Shown piece after piece: positions 53,407-64,000 of a stretch of 64,000 nucleotides of DNA. How positions within the stretch are numbered: position 1 is the stretch's first letter; each line of letters starts with the position of its first letter. A program made the translations under genes and the position numbers. Origin of the DNA: Apoderus coryli (lineage: Eukaryota; Arthropoda; Insecta; Coleoptera; Attelabidae); contig OU452216.1 in assembly GCA_911728435.2 (NCBI GenBank), positions 7,514,342 through 7,578,341 on the forward strand, written 5' to 3'. The notes below the pieces were generated by a model. It was given only the letters and a program-made list of their open reading frames with translations. It was not told where the DNA came from and searched no databases.

Positions 53407-53779
53407 TTATGTTTTCTTTTTGCCAAAAGCCATAGAGAGTAGTGTATAATATGCAGCTACAGTTGTTGCGACACAAAGTCCAAAAGTAATTTTATACGAC
53501 ATTGTATCGCCAAAGCCGCCTTTTAGATATACTGGTAAATCGTTATCTCTTTGGAACAGTTCCATTTTGGCTTTTATTTCCGGTGGTGGCCATGGTTTGT
53601 CACCGGACATTACTCTTCTTTGTACCAGAGGTAAATACTAGAACAAACATTTAAAGAATTTCTATAATATTATATAATAAAAACTATTTGTATAACTTAA
53701 TTTGAATTTAGAGATATAGAGAATATACCTAATAGCTCTTACTTACAGATTTACTTAAATGTCTTAAGCGTCCCAGCAT
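53407..53779 (-). CDS. COX7A: Cytochrome c oxidase subunit 7A
   Basis: Small inner-membrane subunit of respiratory complex IV, 87 aa. Exons: 53779-53747 (MLGRLRHLSKS) and 53637-53407. Conserved features are ELFQRDNDLPVYLKGG (typical COX7A F..DN..PV.LKGG), one TM helix (ITFGLCVATTVAAYYTLLSM) and a short basic C-terminus GKKKT. The start includes a basic leader. It is convergent with NDUFA10 and divergent from TMEM147, with 483 bp between starts. Confidence 0.88.
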
Positions 53780-54262
53780 TTTGCCCAACTTTATTTGTGT
53801 ATTATAAACTAGTTACTTAGATCAATTAAACTTTCCCACTGAAGCTTATTGATTGACCTGCACCAAAAATAGATGATCGGTAAATTCTTTTGAAATTACT
53901 CGCAGTAATTAATTTGCACCTCTCCAAAAGTTATTTATAATTTAATTCGTAACTAATAATAGTTGTAAGGATTAAGAGGCCGATGAGAGCTATTTTACCT
54001 TATTAATTTTAGTTTGAATAGTCGAATATTAATTATTATTTTGTTAATCAAATTTCATACGTTAAAATAAATCTTATTTAAAATTATTTAGCGTCTCTGC
54101 TTTTAATCGACTACTTCTGCTGTAGAAGAAGAACGAAACAAACAATGTCAATTGTCAATGTCAAATATATAGAGGTTATGTTTGCTTAAGTTTACAATTA
54201 CAACATCCAAGAAGGATTAATTAATAAGAATTATTAATTAAAACTATTAGCCGCTTTTCAAA
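53780..54262. promoter_or_regulatory. Putative bidirectional promoter COX7A/TMEM147
   Basis: 483 bp of AT-rich DNA between two divergent start codons, containing 5' UTRs of both. No TATA box stands out. Inferred from gene arrangement only. Confidence 0.35.
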
Positions 54263-55056
54263 ATGACTCTATATCATTTTGGGAATTGTGTCGCCTTAGT
54301 TTATGTACCATATTATCTTGCGTACAAGCAATCTGGATTGTAAGTACCTAATTAAAATTGAAAACTACAAGAGTATGATGTGTAATTGTGTTTAGATCTG
54401 AATATGGGGCTTTCTGGAAATGCGTTCAAGCCGGTATGCTGTATATGTTCACACAACTAGTCAAGATGCTTATTTTAGCGACATTCTTTCCTGACAATAC
54501 TGCAGATTTTGGAAACGACCTTATTGGAGTTTGTAGTTTACCTACAGTAGGTTATAATGATTTGATTAATGTAATTTTTTAGGAATTCTTAAAATCGACT
54601 GTAGATCTTGCAGATTTGGTTGGGTTATATTTCGTTCTTAGCGGAATCCCGGGAAAAGGCCACAGTAAAGTCCTAACAGCTGGAATTGGTTGGGCAACTG
54701 CAGAAGTAATACTTTCCAGGGCACTGCTCCTATGGGTGGGAGCGAGAGGTGCTGAATTTGACTGGATATACATACAGAAGTGTCTGGAATCAAATATTGC
54801 ACTAGTTCAACATATCGCTACAGCCACATTAGTATGGTTGTGGTCCAGACATGATTTAAACAAGAATTTCAAGACTCTAGTGACGCTTTTGTTAATATTT
54901 AGTGCATACAAAACGATATTGTTGGATTTCTTCCTTCATTTATTCAGTATAGGACCGTGGTTAGCACTGATTGTTAAGGCACTGGTTACTTTTGGTTATG
55001 GTAGTTTTACTTTAGTTATTTACTCAGGTTTAGCTCAACTAATTGGTATATTTTAG
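54263..55056 (+). CDS. TMEM147: Transmembrane protein 147
   Basis: Multi-pass ER membrane protein, 227 aa (human 224). It is known as part of the back-of-Sec61 translocon complex with nicalin and NOMO. Exons: 54263-54339, 54396-54528, 54583-55056. The N-terminus MTLYHFGNC is nearly identical to the vertebrate one, followed by [38 protein letters not shown] and [11 protein letters not shown]. About seven hydrophobic segments. The donor of exon 2 is GTTTGT, a weak but usable GT site; reading through would add non-homologous residues and a stop. Convergent with DCAF8, with 161 bp between stops. Confidence 0.94.
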
Positions 55057-55217
55057 TTATAAATAAATAAAAACCTTCAATTATAAACTTTGCATTTATT
55101 TTATTACACTGTAACAACTTTAAACTAAAAAAAAACAGAAAATCACAAAATAATGAGAAAAATATACATTTACATAAAATAGTAATCATATTTGCACATT
55201 TCAAAACACTTCGAGGT

Positions 55218-57678
55218 TTATTGTTCATTACCACCGCCGGTATAGTCGTCGATATCGTTACCAGACGATGACGAACTGCTGGATGAACTACTCGAAGTGC
55301 TACTCGACGAACTACTTGACGAATTCGTTAACAGCGGAAATAGGTTCATTCTCAATCCAGATTCCCTCTGAAACAAAATTAAACCCAGGATAAGTCCCGA
55401 TGAGATCTAGAAACGCGATACATACCAGTACTCTTTCATTAGAATTTTGAAGTCGTTGCCACAACATCCACAACACTTGAGTCTCATCGAAATCAGTTTC
55501 AACAAGAGTAGTGACACGAGTTCGTGCCTTTTTGTTCTTTTTCACAGTCTCTTCCAGATCTTTCATTTCTGGATCCGTTTCATTGGAAGGCACCCACAAT
55601 TTTATGTCCCAATCCAGACCAGACGTACAAATAAACGGCAGCTGAGGATGGGGCTCCAAACAGTTCACCTAAATGGGCAAAAGTTTGGGGACTCACGTAG
55701 TTTTTAAGGGTTGTATTAGTACTTACTACTCCATTATCATCAGCCAACAAAAAATTAACAATAGCCTCTGAATTGCGTTCCCAAAAGTATACGTGCCCAC
55801 AATCTGATCCGCTTACAATGTACTCCGACTTAGGCCCGAAGAAATTTACACCTTAAAATAAAGAAGGGAGACAATTTAACCCCCAAAGATCACAGAGAAG
55901 AAAAGTACCTTTAATTGTGACACCATTCCGATGACCCATATACGAGTGAATATATTGCCCAGGTGGGGCATTCACGTCAAACAAATAAATATCAGCATCA
56001 TTGTACGAGGCTAATATCTCCGAACCGTTGTGATTATAAATAGCACAAGTGACATGGTAGCTGTACTTGTTCTCAGATCCATTCTGCCAGATAATAATAA
56101 TACAATTTTATTTATACAATTGGCTATTTTAACAGTTATACTAACTAACCTTTGGAAATGGATAGAAAACTGATATTGGACTATTGCCTTTTCGTTGATC
56201 GTATATTCTAACTACTTCATCACGGCCGCATACGCAAAATTCGTGTGATTTCAAAGGATGCGTACTGATACTATATAAGGCTATTTCTCGTTCGTTGTCT
56301 ATAACGTTGACGACACTAAAAATCAGATTTTTGGGAGCGTAAATTTTCAAATTAAACGACTTTGTTATTCTTTTATTTTATAAACACATAATTTTTGAGG
56401 TTATGGGAGTTTTTTCTCTTCTTCTTAACTGTCACTTGTCCAACTGTTAACTGTATATCGTTGACAGACTACCGCGTGTGCGTTTTAGAGATGGACAAAT
56501 ATGAACTACTGTCACTAGAGATGGGTAATATTCAAATCACTGTTATTATTTTCTTAAACACATACCGTTCTGGCTTATTTTTCCTAACATCATGACTGAG
56601 AACTAACCCATCTTCACCGGCACTTAATACTACATGTGGTTGATCGTTTAACAAAGACAATTTATGGCACGGGCCTCTATGTGCACCCAATTTCCTACTC
56701 TCCCTTAACCCTTCTTGTCTTGATACTTGCGAATAACACACCTGTTATATGTAACAAAAAAAAAACACACAAAAACACTTTATTAAAACTTGTAACAACT
56801 ACAGAAAAAAAAAACTAACCTGCCCATCTCTAGCACTCGTAGCGATATGCAGGTCCCCGCTCAGATTCATAAATTTACTTTGGAATACATTTCGTTTGTG
56901 TTTAGTGTCTATTGTCATTAAACTTTTCCCCATTTTCCAGTCCCAAATCACCACTTTAAGATCATCTGAACCACTGGCTAATAGCGTTCCGTCCGGATGA
57001 AAATTTAAGCTGTTCACACAACCGTTGTGTTCTTCCATTTTGTACATAAGTTCCAAACGCTGCACGTTACGCAAGGAACCATAACAGCGACGCATAAAGA
57101 ATTCCGGATGTTGTTGTTTCTTTCTATTACAGCCTACAAAGCAATAATTATAAACATTTGTGGACCTAAGGGGATCTTACCTACCTGTTTCTCTGTTTAT
57201 AAGTTCTGGAAGAATGAACCAATTATGTTTTGGTTTCTCATTTTTGAGCACCATAGCCATTTCCTCATCCATATCAGAATCAGACTCATGATTTCCTGAA
57301 TCCTCCTCTAACATTGATTCACTGAAATGATATGATGATAGACTGTCGTCTGGTTGGAACAACGAGTCTTCATCTTCTGTGCTAAAAGAAAGGATTAGCC
57401 AAAAAACAAGTTAATTGTTAACCCAGGTACCTTTCTCTTTGCTCGTCGTCATTCCGACCTTCTTCCATCGGTTCGGTGCTCGCTTCCCCTACAGCTTCTT
57501 CATCTGGTGACGTCCTGACAACACCACTATCACTGCTGGTACTCGCCCCATCCTGATCCATGTTGGCAGTATGATTCGTTGTTGATTCCTCTGAACCTAT
57601 TTCAGTTTTAACTCGCTTGGCGTTTTTACCAGTCTGGCTTTTTGGTGGATCATCACCGGAGATATTTTCATCCATCAT
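55218..57678 (-). CDS. DCAF8: DDB1- and CUL4-associated factor 8
   Basis: WD40 substrate receptor of CUL4-DDB1 E3 ubiquitin ligases, 597 aa. Exons in order: 57678-57431, 57381-57185, 57133-56820, 56741-56566, 56315-56150, 56083-55909, 55851-55727, 55668-55426, 55367-55218 (1794 nt, in frame). The N-terminal ~150 residues are acidic and Ser/Glu-rich. Seven WD40-like blades follow: HNGCVNSLNFHPDGTLLASG, SDDLKVVIWDW, ARDGQ, VLSAGEDGLVLSHDVR, CGRDEVVRIYDQRKG, ILASYNDADIYLFD, VSGSDCGHVYFWE and TSGLDWDIKLWVP. The C-terminus is an unusual Ser run (about 20 Ser) then GNDIDDYTGGGNEQ; vertebrate DCAF8 also ends in a Ser-rich acidic tail. Confidence 0.93.
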
Positions 57679-58695
57679 TTACAGTGTTGTTGTTGAATTT
57701 TGATATTGTCTAAAAGGCAGACGTGGGTTTTGTTCGACACTGTTACTAAATAGGCTTGAATGTCTACCCCGACTGTAGAATTTATAAAAGTCGGTAAGTA
57801 ATTTTGAAAGTGTACTTACAGTTTAATAATCGTGTAATGCGATGTAGTTAAACGAAAAAATTGTTTGAAAGCATTGAATGGAAATAAAAATAAAACTTGG
57901 AATCTCTTGCACAGCTGACACTGACACACAACACACATACACAACACAAGAACAGATTTTTCAAATGCATGGACTAATAACAATGAACATGTGTAATGTG
58001 AAGTTAGTTGGGGGTGGAAATTTTAGAGCATTGAGGATACAAGAACTTTGTTTATTGAAATAGAAACAAATAACGTAAAGAGATGAGATGAAAGGAATTA
58101 AGACACTGGATTTCCTAATTAATAATACCTAGAGGTAATTTTTGATGGCATAGGCAAAGATTAATGTTTAATCTTTGGCATAGGCATTTATAAAACAACA
58201 TGTGATGTGATATAGACCCTAAACTCACACCTCACTTGCAAACGGTGAGGTAAAATCAATTAATTCTATAAAATAGGAATAATTAAGACCTCTTTACTTC
58301 TTTGATTCGATGTTTTTGTTATTTTTACATGGAATAAGGAATGTAATTCAAAAAAGCGAAGAAATGGTACTAGCCCCATCTATGAACCGATATTTAAAAT
58401 TCAAAAAATGTAACTGGCAAAAAGCCAGACGATTGTATTTAATGCAAAAACAATCATGTTTGGAAACAGCACAATATTACGCAATCAATTCCCGTTTTGG
58501 ATTGATTTAATTTTAAATGCTGCGCATAAAAATTATTACGACTTATTTAAAGGGCAACATTTAGATTGATACGACTTGGTATCTCTATCAGGTATTCACA
58601 AAGCAGTTAGCGGTTTTTTAGAATTTTGACAGCTGGTAAAAAGTGACATTTCAGTGTTGTAAAGTGACAACAAAAAAAATATGTAAATAAACGAC
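57679..58695. promoter_or_regulatory. DCAF8/menin divergent intergenic region
   Basis: About 1 kb between divergent starts, so both promoters are expected here. A 66-codon frame at 58310-58510 has no recognised similarity and no splice support. A direct repeat TTTGGCATAGGCA / GATGGCATAGGCA occurs near 58145-58185. Confidence 0.4.
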
Positions 58696-61600
58696 ATGGC
58701 GCGTTATCGGGAAATATATAAAAATCTATTTCCCATCAAAAGCATAAATACTGTGGTCGAATTATTTAAAAATGAATTAGAGAATAACAGTGATCCAGAC
58801 TTGGCACTACTTTCAATTGTATCGGGTTTAATAGAAAACCAATTGACAAGCCGGTCGGCGGCTATGCAGATATGTGATCCAAATGAACAGAATGTCCTAC
58901 CGATATTCGAATATGATACTATAGAAACGTTGTACAATAAATTCAATGCAATCATTAAATCAGCGGTGGAACCAAACACAAACAAATCGTACGCAACAAG
59001 AGATTTAGTCAAAAAAGTGTCTGATGTCATATGGAATTCCTTAACGCGTAGCTACTATAAAGACCGGGCACATTTACAAAGCCTTTATAGCTATTTGACT
59101 GGAAATAAACTAGACTGCTTCGGTGTAGCCTTTGCTGTAGTAGCAGGTTGTCAAGTGTTGGGGTACAACGATGTACACTTGGCTTTATCTGAAGACCATG
59201 CTTGGGTAGTGTTTGGAGAGAACAACTGTGAAACAGCTGAAGTTACTTGGCATGGGAAAGGTAATGAAGATAAACGCGGTCAGGAGATTGGTAAAGGCGT
59301 CACAGCACGGTCGTGGTTGTACGTTAACAATCAACCAGTGATATGTACCCGGCATATGGAAGTTGCTGCATTAGTATCAGCGATTAATCCGTCACTCAAT
59401 GCGTCGCATGATGCTTTTGAAGTATCGCTGCTGCAGCAGGAGTTGTTATGGCTGTTGTATGATTTAGGGCACTTGAAACGATACCCGATGGCTATAGGCA
59501 ATCTCGGTGATTTGGAAGAGATATCGCCGAAACGACCTGAAATAGCGTGTAAAGTGTTGTTTGACGAAGCGATAGAATCAGCAAGGCGATATTATAACAA
59601 CCAACATGTCTATCCGTATACGTACCAAGGCGGGTATTACTACAGGAACAAAATGTACAAAGACGCGTTCCAGAGTTGGGCAAATGCCAGTGATGTTATC
59701 AGATTGTAAGTACCGAACTACGAGTTGAAGTAGCTCGTATTATTCTCGGTTTATTTCAGATACAACTATTCTCGGGACGACGAGGAAATCTATAAAGAGT
59801 TCCTCGAAATCGCCAACGAACTAATACCGCAGATAATGAAGATTGAAAGCTCCGGGTTCGAGGCGAACACAATCCTAAAGAAACCGGAATGTTTTGCCAA
59901 TTTGTTGCGGTTCTATGACGGCATCTGTCAGTGGGAGGAGGGCAGTGCTACGCCCGTCCTCCACATCGGATGGGCCAAGCCGCTAGTGAATACAATTTCG
60001 AAGTTTGACGCAGATGTGCGTATCCGTGTGAATATTGTTTGTGAAAAGGCAGGAGAGGAGACTGTGTTGCCGAAGAAAAATGGGAATTTGTTTAATAATA
60101 ATAATAATTATGAGAAGGAGAATGGGAAGAGTGTTGAGAAGGAACAAACGTTCCATCCGACGTTGGAGGCGTTGACAGCGGCTTGTTCGGAGAAACTTTT
60201 AAACCCGGAGTTTCTTTTGCAGGGAGATGGTTCGCCCTTTGTTGGTAAGTAACGTTCCTAGTAATTTTTTTCGACAGTAGTTTAAGGTGATGCGCGTAAC
60301 TTTCGAAACCCACTGATCGGTAGTTAATGTAGGCATAATTCATTAAAAATTTACAGGATGCGCTGCCGAAAACGACTCGTCTGATATAAAAAATCCGATT
60401 GAGAGACCGGCGAGTGATTCTGGCCCTAGTTATGGTAAAAATATTTTTTAACACAGTGTATATTGTGCCTGAACGTTGTTAGCTTATTATTTAGTGCATT
60501 TTTAAAAAATTTAGGGATAATTAATCATAAGATATTATTAAATGTTCATCTCTATTGTGGTTCATTCTTACACGCGGAAATTACAAGGAAACGACGTATG
60601 TGCTCGTGGTAATTCGCATATAGAGATGTGTACCGAGTGTAGCACAGCGCGTAGCGTTCGGGTTTTGTAATCGGATGGTTGTTGGTTCGATCTCTGCTCC
60701 CTGCAATTTTTTTATTTATAATTTTTTTAATAAACTGGTTAGGTTAGTTTGATATTAAAGGCAAAATACAAATAATAATATACTGACTGTGGCAACGGAA
60801 GCATGCATAAGTCCTCTAACGGAAGTGGAACTTCTATTGTCTAGAATCGAGTGGTGAACATCTGATATTGGTCCAGTGGAACTGCGAGCATCCTAGAGAG
60901 CAGACTTTATGGCTGTCGGACAATATTTTAATTGAATTTCGTGCACAGACTTTTACTTGATGACCTACCCTGGGGTTACTATAATCCCACTCGATCTGTT
61001 ATATACCCTGATAGATTCACAATAGATGTCCGATGGACATACCCAAAGCTCAGGTGTGTAGCAGGATTGGTTATTTTTTTATGATTTTTCAAAGTTGGTC
61101 TATACTTGGTGGGATGTAGACTTTTACTTGATGACCTACCCTGGAGTTATTGGAACCCTCCTCGATTTCTTACATACCCTGATAGATTCAGAATAGATGT
61201 CCGATGGACATATCCGAAACTCAATCACGCAGCAGGACTGTTTATTTTTTTATGATTTTTCAAAATTGGGCTATATTTGGTGCGGTGTAGACTTTTCCTT
61301 GATGACCTACCCTGGGGTTACTAGAACTCATCTCGATCTCATACGTACCCTCATAGATTCAGAGTAGATGTCCGATGCACATATCCGAAACTCAATCACG
61401 CAGCAGGACTGTTTATTTTTTTATGATTTTTCAAAATTGGGCTATATTTGGTGCGGTGTAGACTTTTCCTTGATGACCTACCCTGGGGTTACTAGAACTC
61501 ATCTCGATCTCATACGTACCCTCATAGATTCAGAGTAGATGTCCGATGCACATATCCGAAACTCAATCACGCAGCAGGACTGTTTATTTTTTTATGATTT

Positions 61601-63494
61601 TTCAAAATTGGGCTATATTTGGTGCGGTGTAGACTTTTCCTTGATGACCTACCCTGGGGTTACTATAATCCCTCTCGATTTCTTATTAACCCTGTTAGAT
61701 TCAGAATAGATGTCCGATGGACATACCCAAAGCTCAAGTGTGTAGCAGGATTGGTTATTTTTTTATGATTTTTCAAAGTTGATCAATATTTGGTGGGATG
61801 TAGACTTTTACTTGACGACCTACCCTGGGGTTACTATAATCCCTCTCGATTTCTTATTAACCCTGAGAGATTCATAATAGATGTCCGATGGACATACCCA
61901 AAGCTCACCTGTGTAGCAGGATTGGTTATTTTTTTATGATTTTTCAAAGTTGGTCTATATTTAGTGCGGTGTAGACTTTTCCTTGATGACCTACCCTGGG
62001 GTTACCAGAACCCATCTTGATTTCATACGTACCATGATAGATTGAGAATAGATGTCCGATGGACATACTCAAAGCTCAGGTGTGTAGGAGGATGTGTTAT
62101 TTTTTTATGATTTTTCAAAGTTGGTCTATATTTGGTGGGTTGTAGACTTTTACGTGATGACCTACCCTGGGGTTACTAGAACCCATCTCGATCTCATACG
62201 TACCCTGATAGATTCAGAATAGATGGCTGATGCACATACCCAAGGCTCATTTGTGTAGCAGGATTGGTTATTTTTTTATGATTTTTCAAAGTTGGTATAT
62301 TTGGTGGGTTGTAGACCCTTACTTGATGACCTACCCTGGGGTTACCAGAAGCCCTCTCGATTTCTTATATACCCTGATAAATTCAGAATATATGTCCGAT
62401 CAACATATCCAAACCTCAGATGTACAGCAGGATTGGTTATTTTTTTATGATTTTTCAAAGTGAGATTTTAGTACAAACGTATGGTTTTGACTACCTTTGA
62501 GGGTCCGTACTGCTCTAAATATTCGTGCCACCCCCCATATTATATATATATTTGGAATGGGCGCATCAAACTCTATAATCGTACAACTTTTCAGGAAAAT
62601 CTGTTTTCCATCCAAAATCTTCAATTTTTCCATACATGCCTTCAAATTTTTTCAATTTTCTGCAAAAAATTTTTGTATCTCGATTTCAACCAAACTCACT
62701 ATGTTTGTTCATATGAACATATTGATGGAGAATAATTATTTTTTTGTTAAGAAAATGTTCTTAGTGTAGCAGGAATTAGCTTCCCAGTATATTCTCACAG
62801 GGCTATCTGCAGACCCTTACTTGATGGCCTCCCCTGGGGTTACTAGAATCCGTCTTGATCTCTTATATACCCTGATAGATTCAGAATAGATGTCCGATGG
62901 ACATACCCAAAGCTCAAGTGTGTAGCAGGATTGGTTATTTTTTTATGATTTTTCAAAGTTGGCCAATCAATCAAACCAAAAACGCTAAAACTTTGCATGG
63001 AAATACAGAGATTGTGAATGGTGATTTTTAAAGTAAAATAGAAGAAACAGCATGCAGATAACTTGACGACATTTTTTTGTAAATTTTACTTTGTTTAGCA
63101 TGAGTTTCGAATTTATTTTATAATATTTGTATCCTCAGGACTTTAGGACAGGCAAAATACCTAATACACATTTTATTTTGAAGGCGGTGAATGTTCCTCA
63201 CCACTTTTACATGTCTCCAAGCGTGAGGAAAGTGCCAAAGAGAATGGTCAAGGAGCCAGCACATCAAAAGTTGCAGAAGACCCAGACAGTAATGAGCTGG
63301 AGCTATTGAAAGACGTACGTCCAACGGTTGTGTTGCACAGTCAAAAAATGAAAGAACTAAAAGATCTACTGTTGGCGGAAAAATTGAATACACACGCCAT
63401 TTCGCTACATTTGACTGCACAATCTCAGGTACAGATCGGTAAGAAAGGTAGGAATGACCCAGAGATTAGACCGAAAAGGGCGAGAAGGGATTAA
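58696..63494 (+). CDS. Mnn1: Menin
   Basis: Nuclear scaffold of MLL1/2 (Trithorax-related) H3K4 methyltransferase complexes and JunD partner; insect orthologue of human MEN1, 627 aa. Exons: 58696-59705, 59760-60244, 60357-60434, 63184-63494. Strongly conserved stretches: [105 protein letters not shown] and [19 protein letters not shown]. The last exon carries [20 protein letters not shown] and [12 protein letters not shown], the menin C-terminal block, then a basic cluster RPKRARRD. The 2.75-kb last intron contains a SINE-like element and a 171-bp satellite. The exon 4 acceptor is TTGAAG, a weak polypyrimidine context. Confidence 0.94.
60625..60730 (+). repeat. Possible tRNA-derived SINE head
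   Basis: TAGCACAGCGC resembles an A box and GGTTCGATCTC resembles a B box, ~45 nt apart, followed by a T/A-rich tail. The flanks do not form a tRNA acceptor stem, so this is not a functional tRNA. Intronic in menin. Confidence 0.4.
60905..62965 (+). repeat. 171-bp satellite array in menin intron
   Basis: About eleven units, with the box GATGACCTACCCTGGGGTTA recurring roughly every 170-171 bp (about 60958, 61129, 61300, 61471, 61642, 61813 and onward). Each unit holds GATTCAGAATAGATGTCCG and TTTTTTTATGATTTTTCAAA. The two units around 61300-61640 are almost identical over their whole length. A ~310-bp unrelated insertion (about 62461-62770) splits the last unit from the array. No coding function is seen. 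Confidence 0.9.
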
Positions 63495-63730
63495 GGGTTT
63501 TTTTTTTATCAAGTATTAAAAGGACTATGGATGATGCAATATAGTACTAACTTAATTATTAGATAATCAAAGTACAATGCTACTTAGTTTGTGTATCGCG
63601 AACAGGGTTATTTTTTTTATATACCGGGGAGTCTTATAAATGTACCGAGTAACTTTTAGGGATGATCTTCGCCTTCAAGTGACAGTCAAAATTTACTCTA
63701 AGTTTAGCATTGATTTTCTCGTAAACCCTG

Positions 63731-63994
63731 TAACATATTGAGATGATTTTTTTTAGGAAATGTAGCTTGACTCTTGGAGAACAGGTATGACCTATTGTTG
63801 CTTTTATGCAATTGGTTCTTAAGTCATATACAGGGGTAACAAGAAAGTACTGCTAAAAAAACATTACTTTCTGTTTACCTCTGTATATGCCATAAAAACC
63901 GATTGGTTAAAATCAATAATAGGTCAAACCTGTTGTATAAGAGTCAAGCTACATTTCCGAAAAAAAAATCATATCAATATGTTACAGGGTGTAA
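63731..63994. repeat. Palindromic element at window end
   Basis: From CCCTGTAACATATTGAGATG, the left arm is matched in reverse complement by the right arm ending CATCTCAATATG-like then TTACAGGG. The centre is near 63863 (AAGTACTGCTAAAAAAACATTACTTT). Arms are ~125 bp with several mismatches. TACAGGG ends suggest a foldback MITE. It may extend past the window. It lies just downstream of the menin stop. Confidence 0.75.
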
Positions 63995-64000
63995 AAGAAA

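Noticed and set aside
58310..58510. 66-codon frame upstream of menin
   Set aside because: No similarity recognised and no splice signals linking it to menin; probably 5' non-coding DNA.
60625..60705. Functional tRNA gene
   Set aside because: A- and B-box-like motifs are present but the acceptor and anticodon stems do not pair; listed only as a possible SINE head.
62230..62769. Plus-strand frames of 77-90 codons in the menin intron
   Set aside because: They run through satellite units and the insertion that splits them, with no conserved protein motif.

Overview
The window looks like AT-rich insect nuclear DNA. Holometabola is likely and a beetle is my best guess, but no diagnostic marker is present. 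Evidence: spliced metazoan genes with GT-AG introns often only 51-63 nt long, insect-type GABA-receptor subunits, and many mariner/Tc1-type elements ending in TACAGGGTG-like termini. I joined exons by hand. Every complete model below closes in frame (total length divisible by three), which is the main support for the boundaries.

Layout. 1-3.57 kb: AT-rich DNA with a decayed mariner. 3.6-20.3 kb, minus: complete 21-exon LRP4 (2054 aa), whose introns hold a mariner relic, a satellite-bearing TIR element, a MITE, a Crypton-like fragment beside a large palindrome, and a RAG1/Transib-like transposase relic. 20.3-25.4 kb: a second satellite-bearing element with about 15 units of about 190 bp, and a foldback. 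25.7-32.4 kb, minus: complete Lcch3 GABA-receptor subunit with a foldback element of 321-bp units. 34.0-34.3 kb, minus: a candidate 40-aa two-exon gene. 34.8-40.7 kb, plus: a second GABA-receptor subunit (CG8916/GRD type), divergent from Lcch3, with an intact long-TIR Tc1/mariner transposon in its big intron and four tandem copies of its 3' end downstream. 43.6-47.2 kb, plus: Suv4-20 histone H4K20 methyltransferase. 47.6-49.2 kb: another foldback-unit element. 50.2-63.5 kb: a compact housekeeping cluster of C7orf50-like (-), NDUFA10 (+), COX7A (-), TMEM147 (+), DCAF8 (-) and menin (+), in divergent and convergent pairs. Menin's last intron holds a 171-bp satellite. The last 270 bases are a palindromic repeat.

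How the genes relate. As I recall, LRP4, Lcch3 and CG8916 are also neighbours on the Drosophila X, so this looks like an old synteny block around a pair of GABA-gated channel subunits. Suv4-20 and menin are chromatin regulators; NDUFA10 and COX7A are respiratory-chain subunits; TMEM147 is an ER membrane protein and DCAF8 a CUL4-DDB1 substrate receptor. They share spacing, not an operon.

The most unusual material is in the mobile and repeat fraction: the RAG1-like relic, the intact element with about 350-bp TIRs, foldback elements built of tandem units, a transposon carrying a satellite whose units stay open for about 63 codons, repeated splice sites in a Suv4-20 intron, and palindromes in the tandemly duplicated 3' end of the CG8916-like gene.
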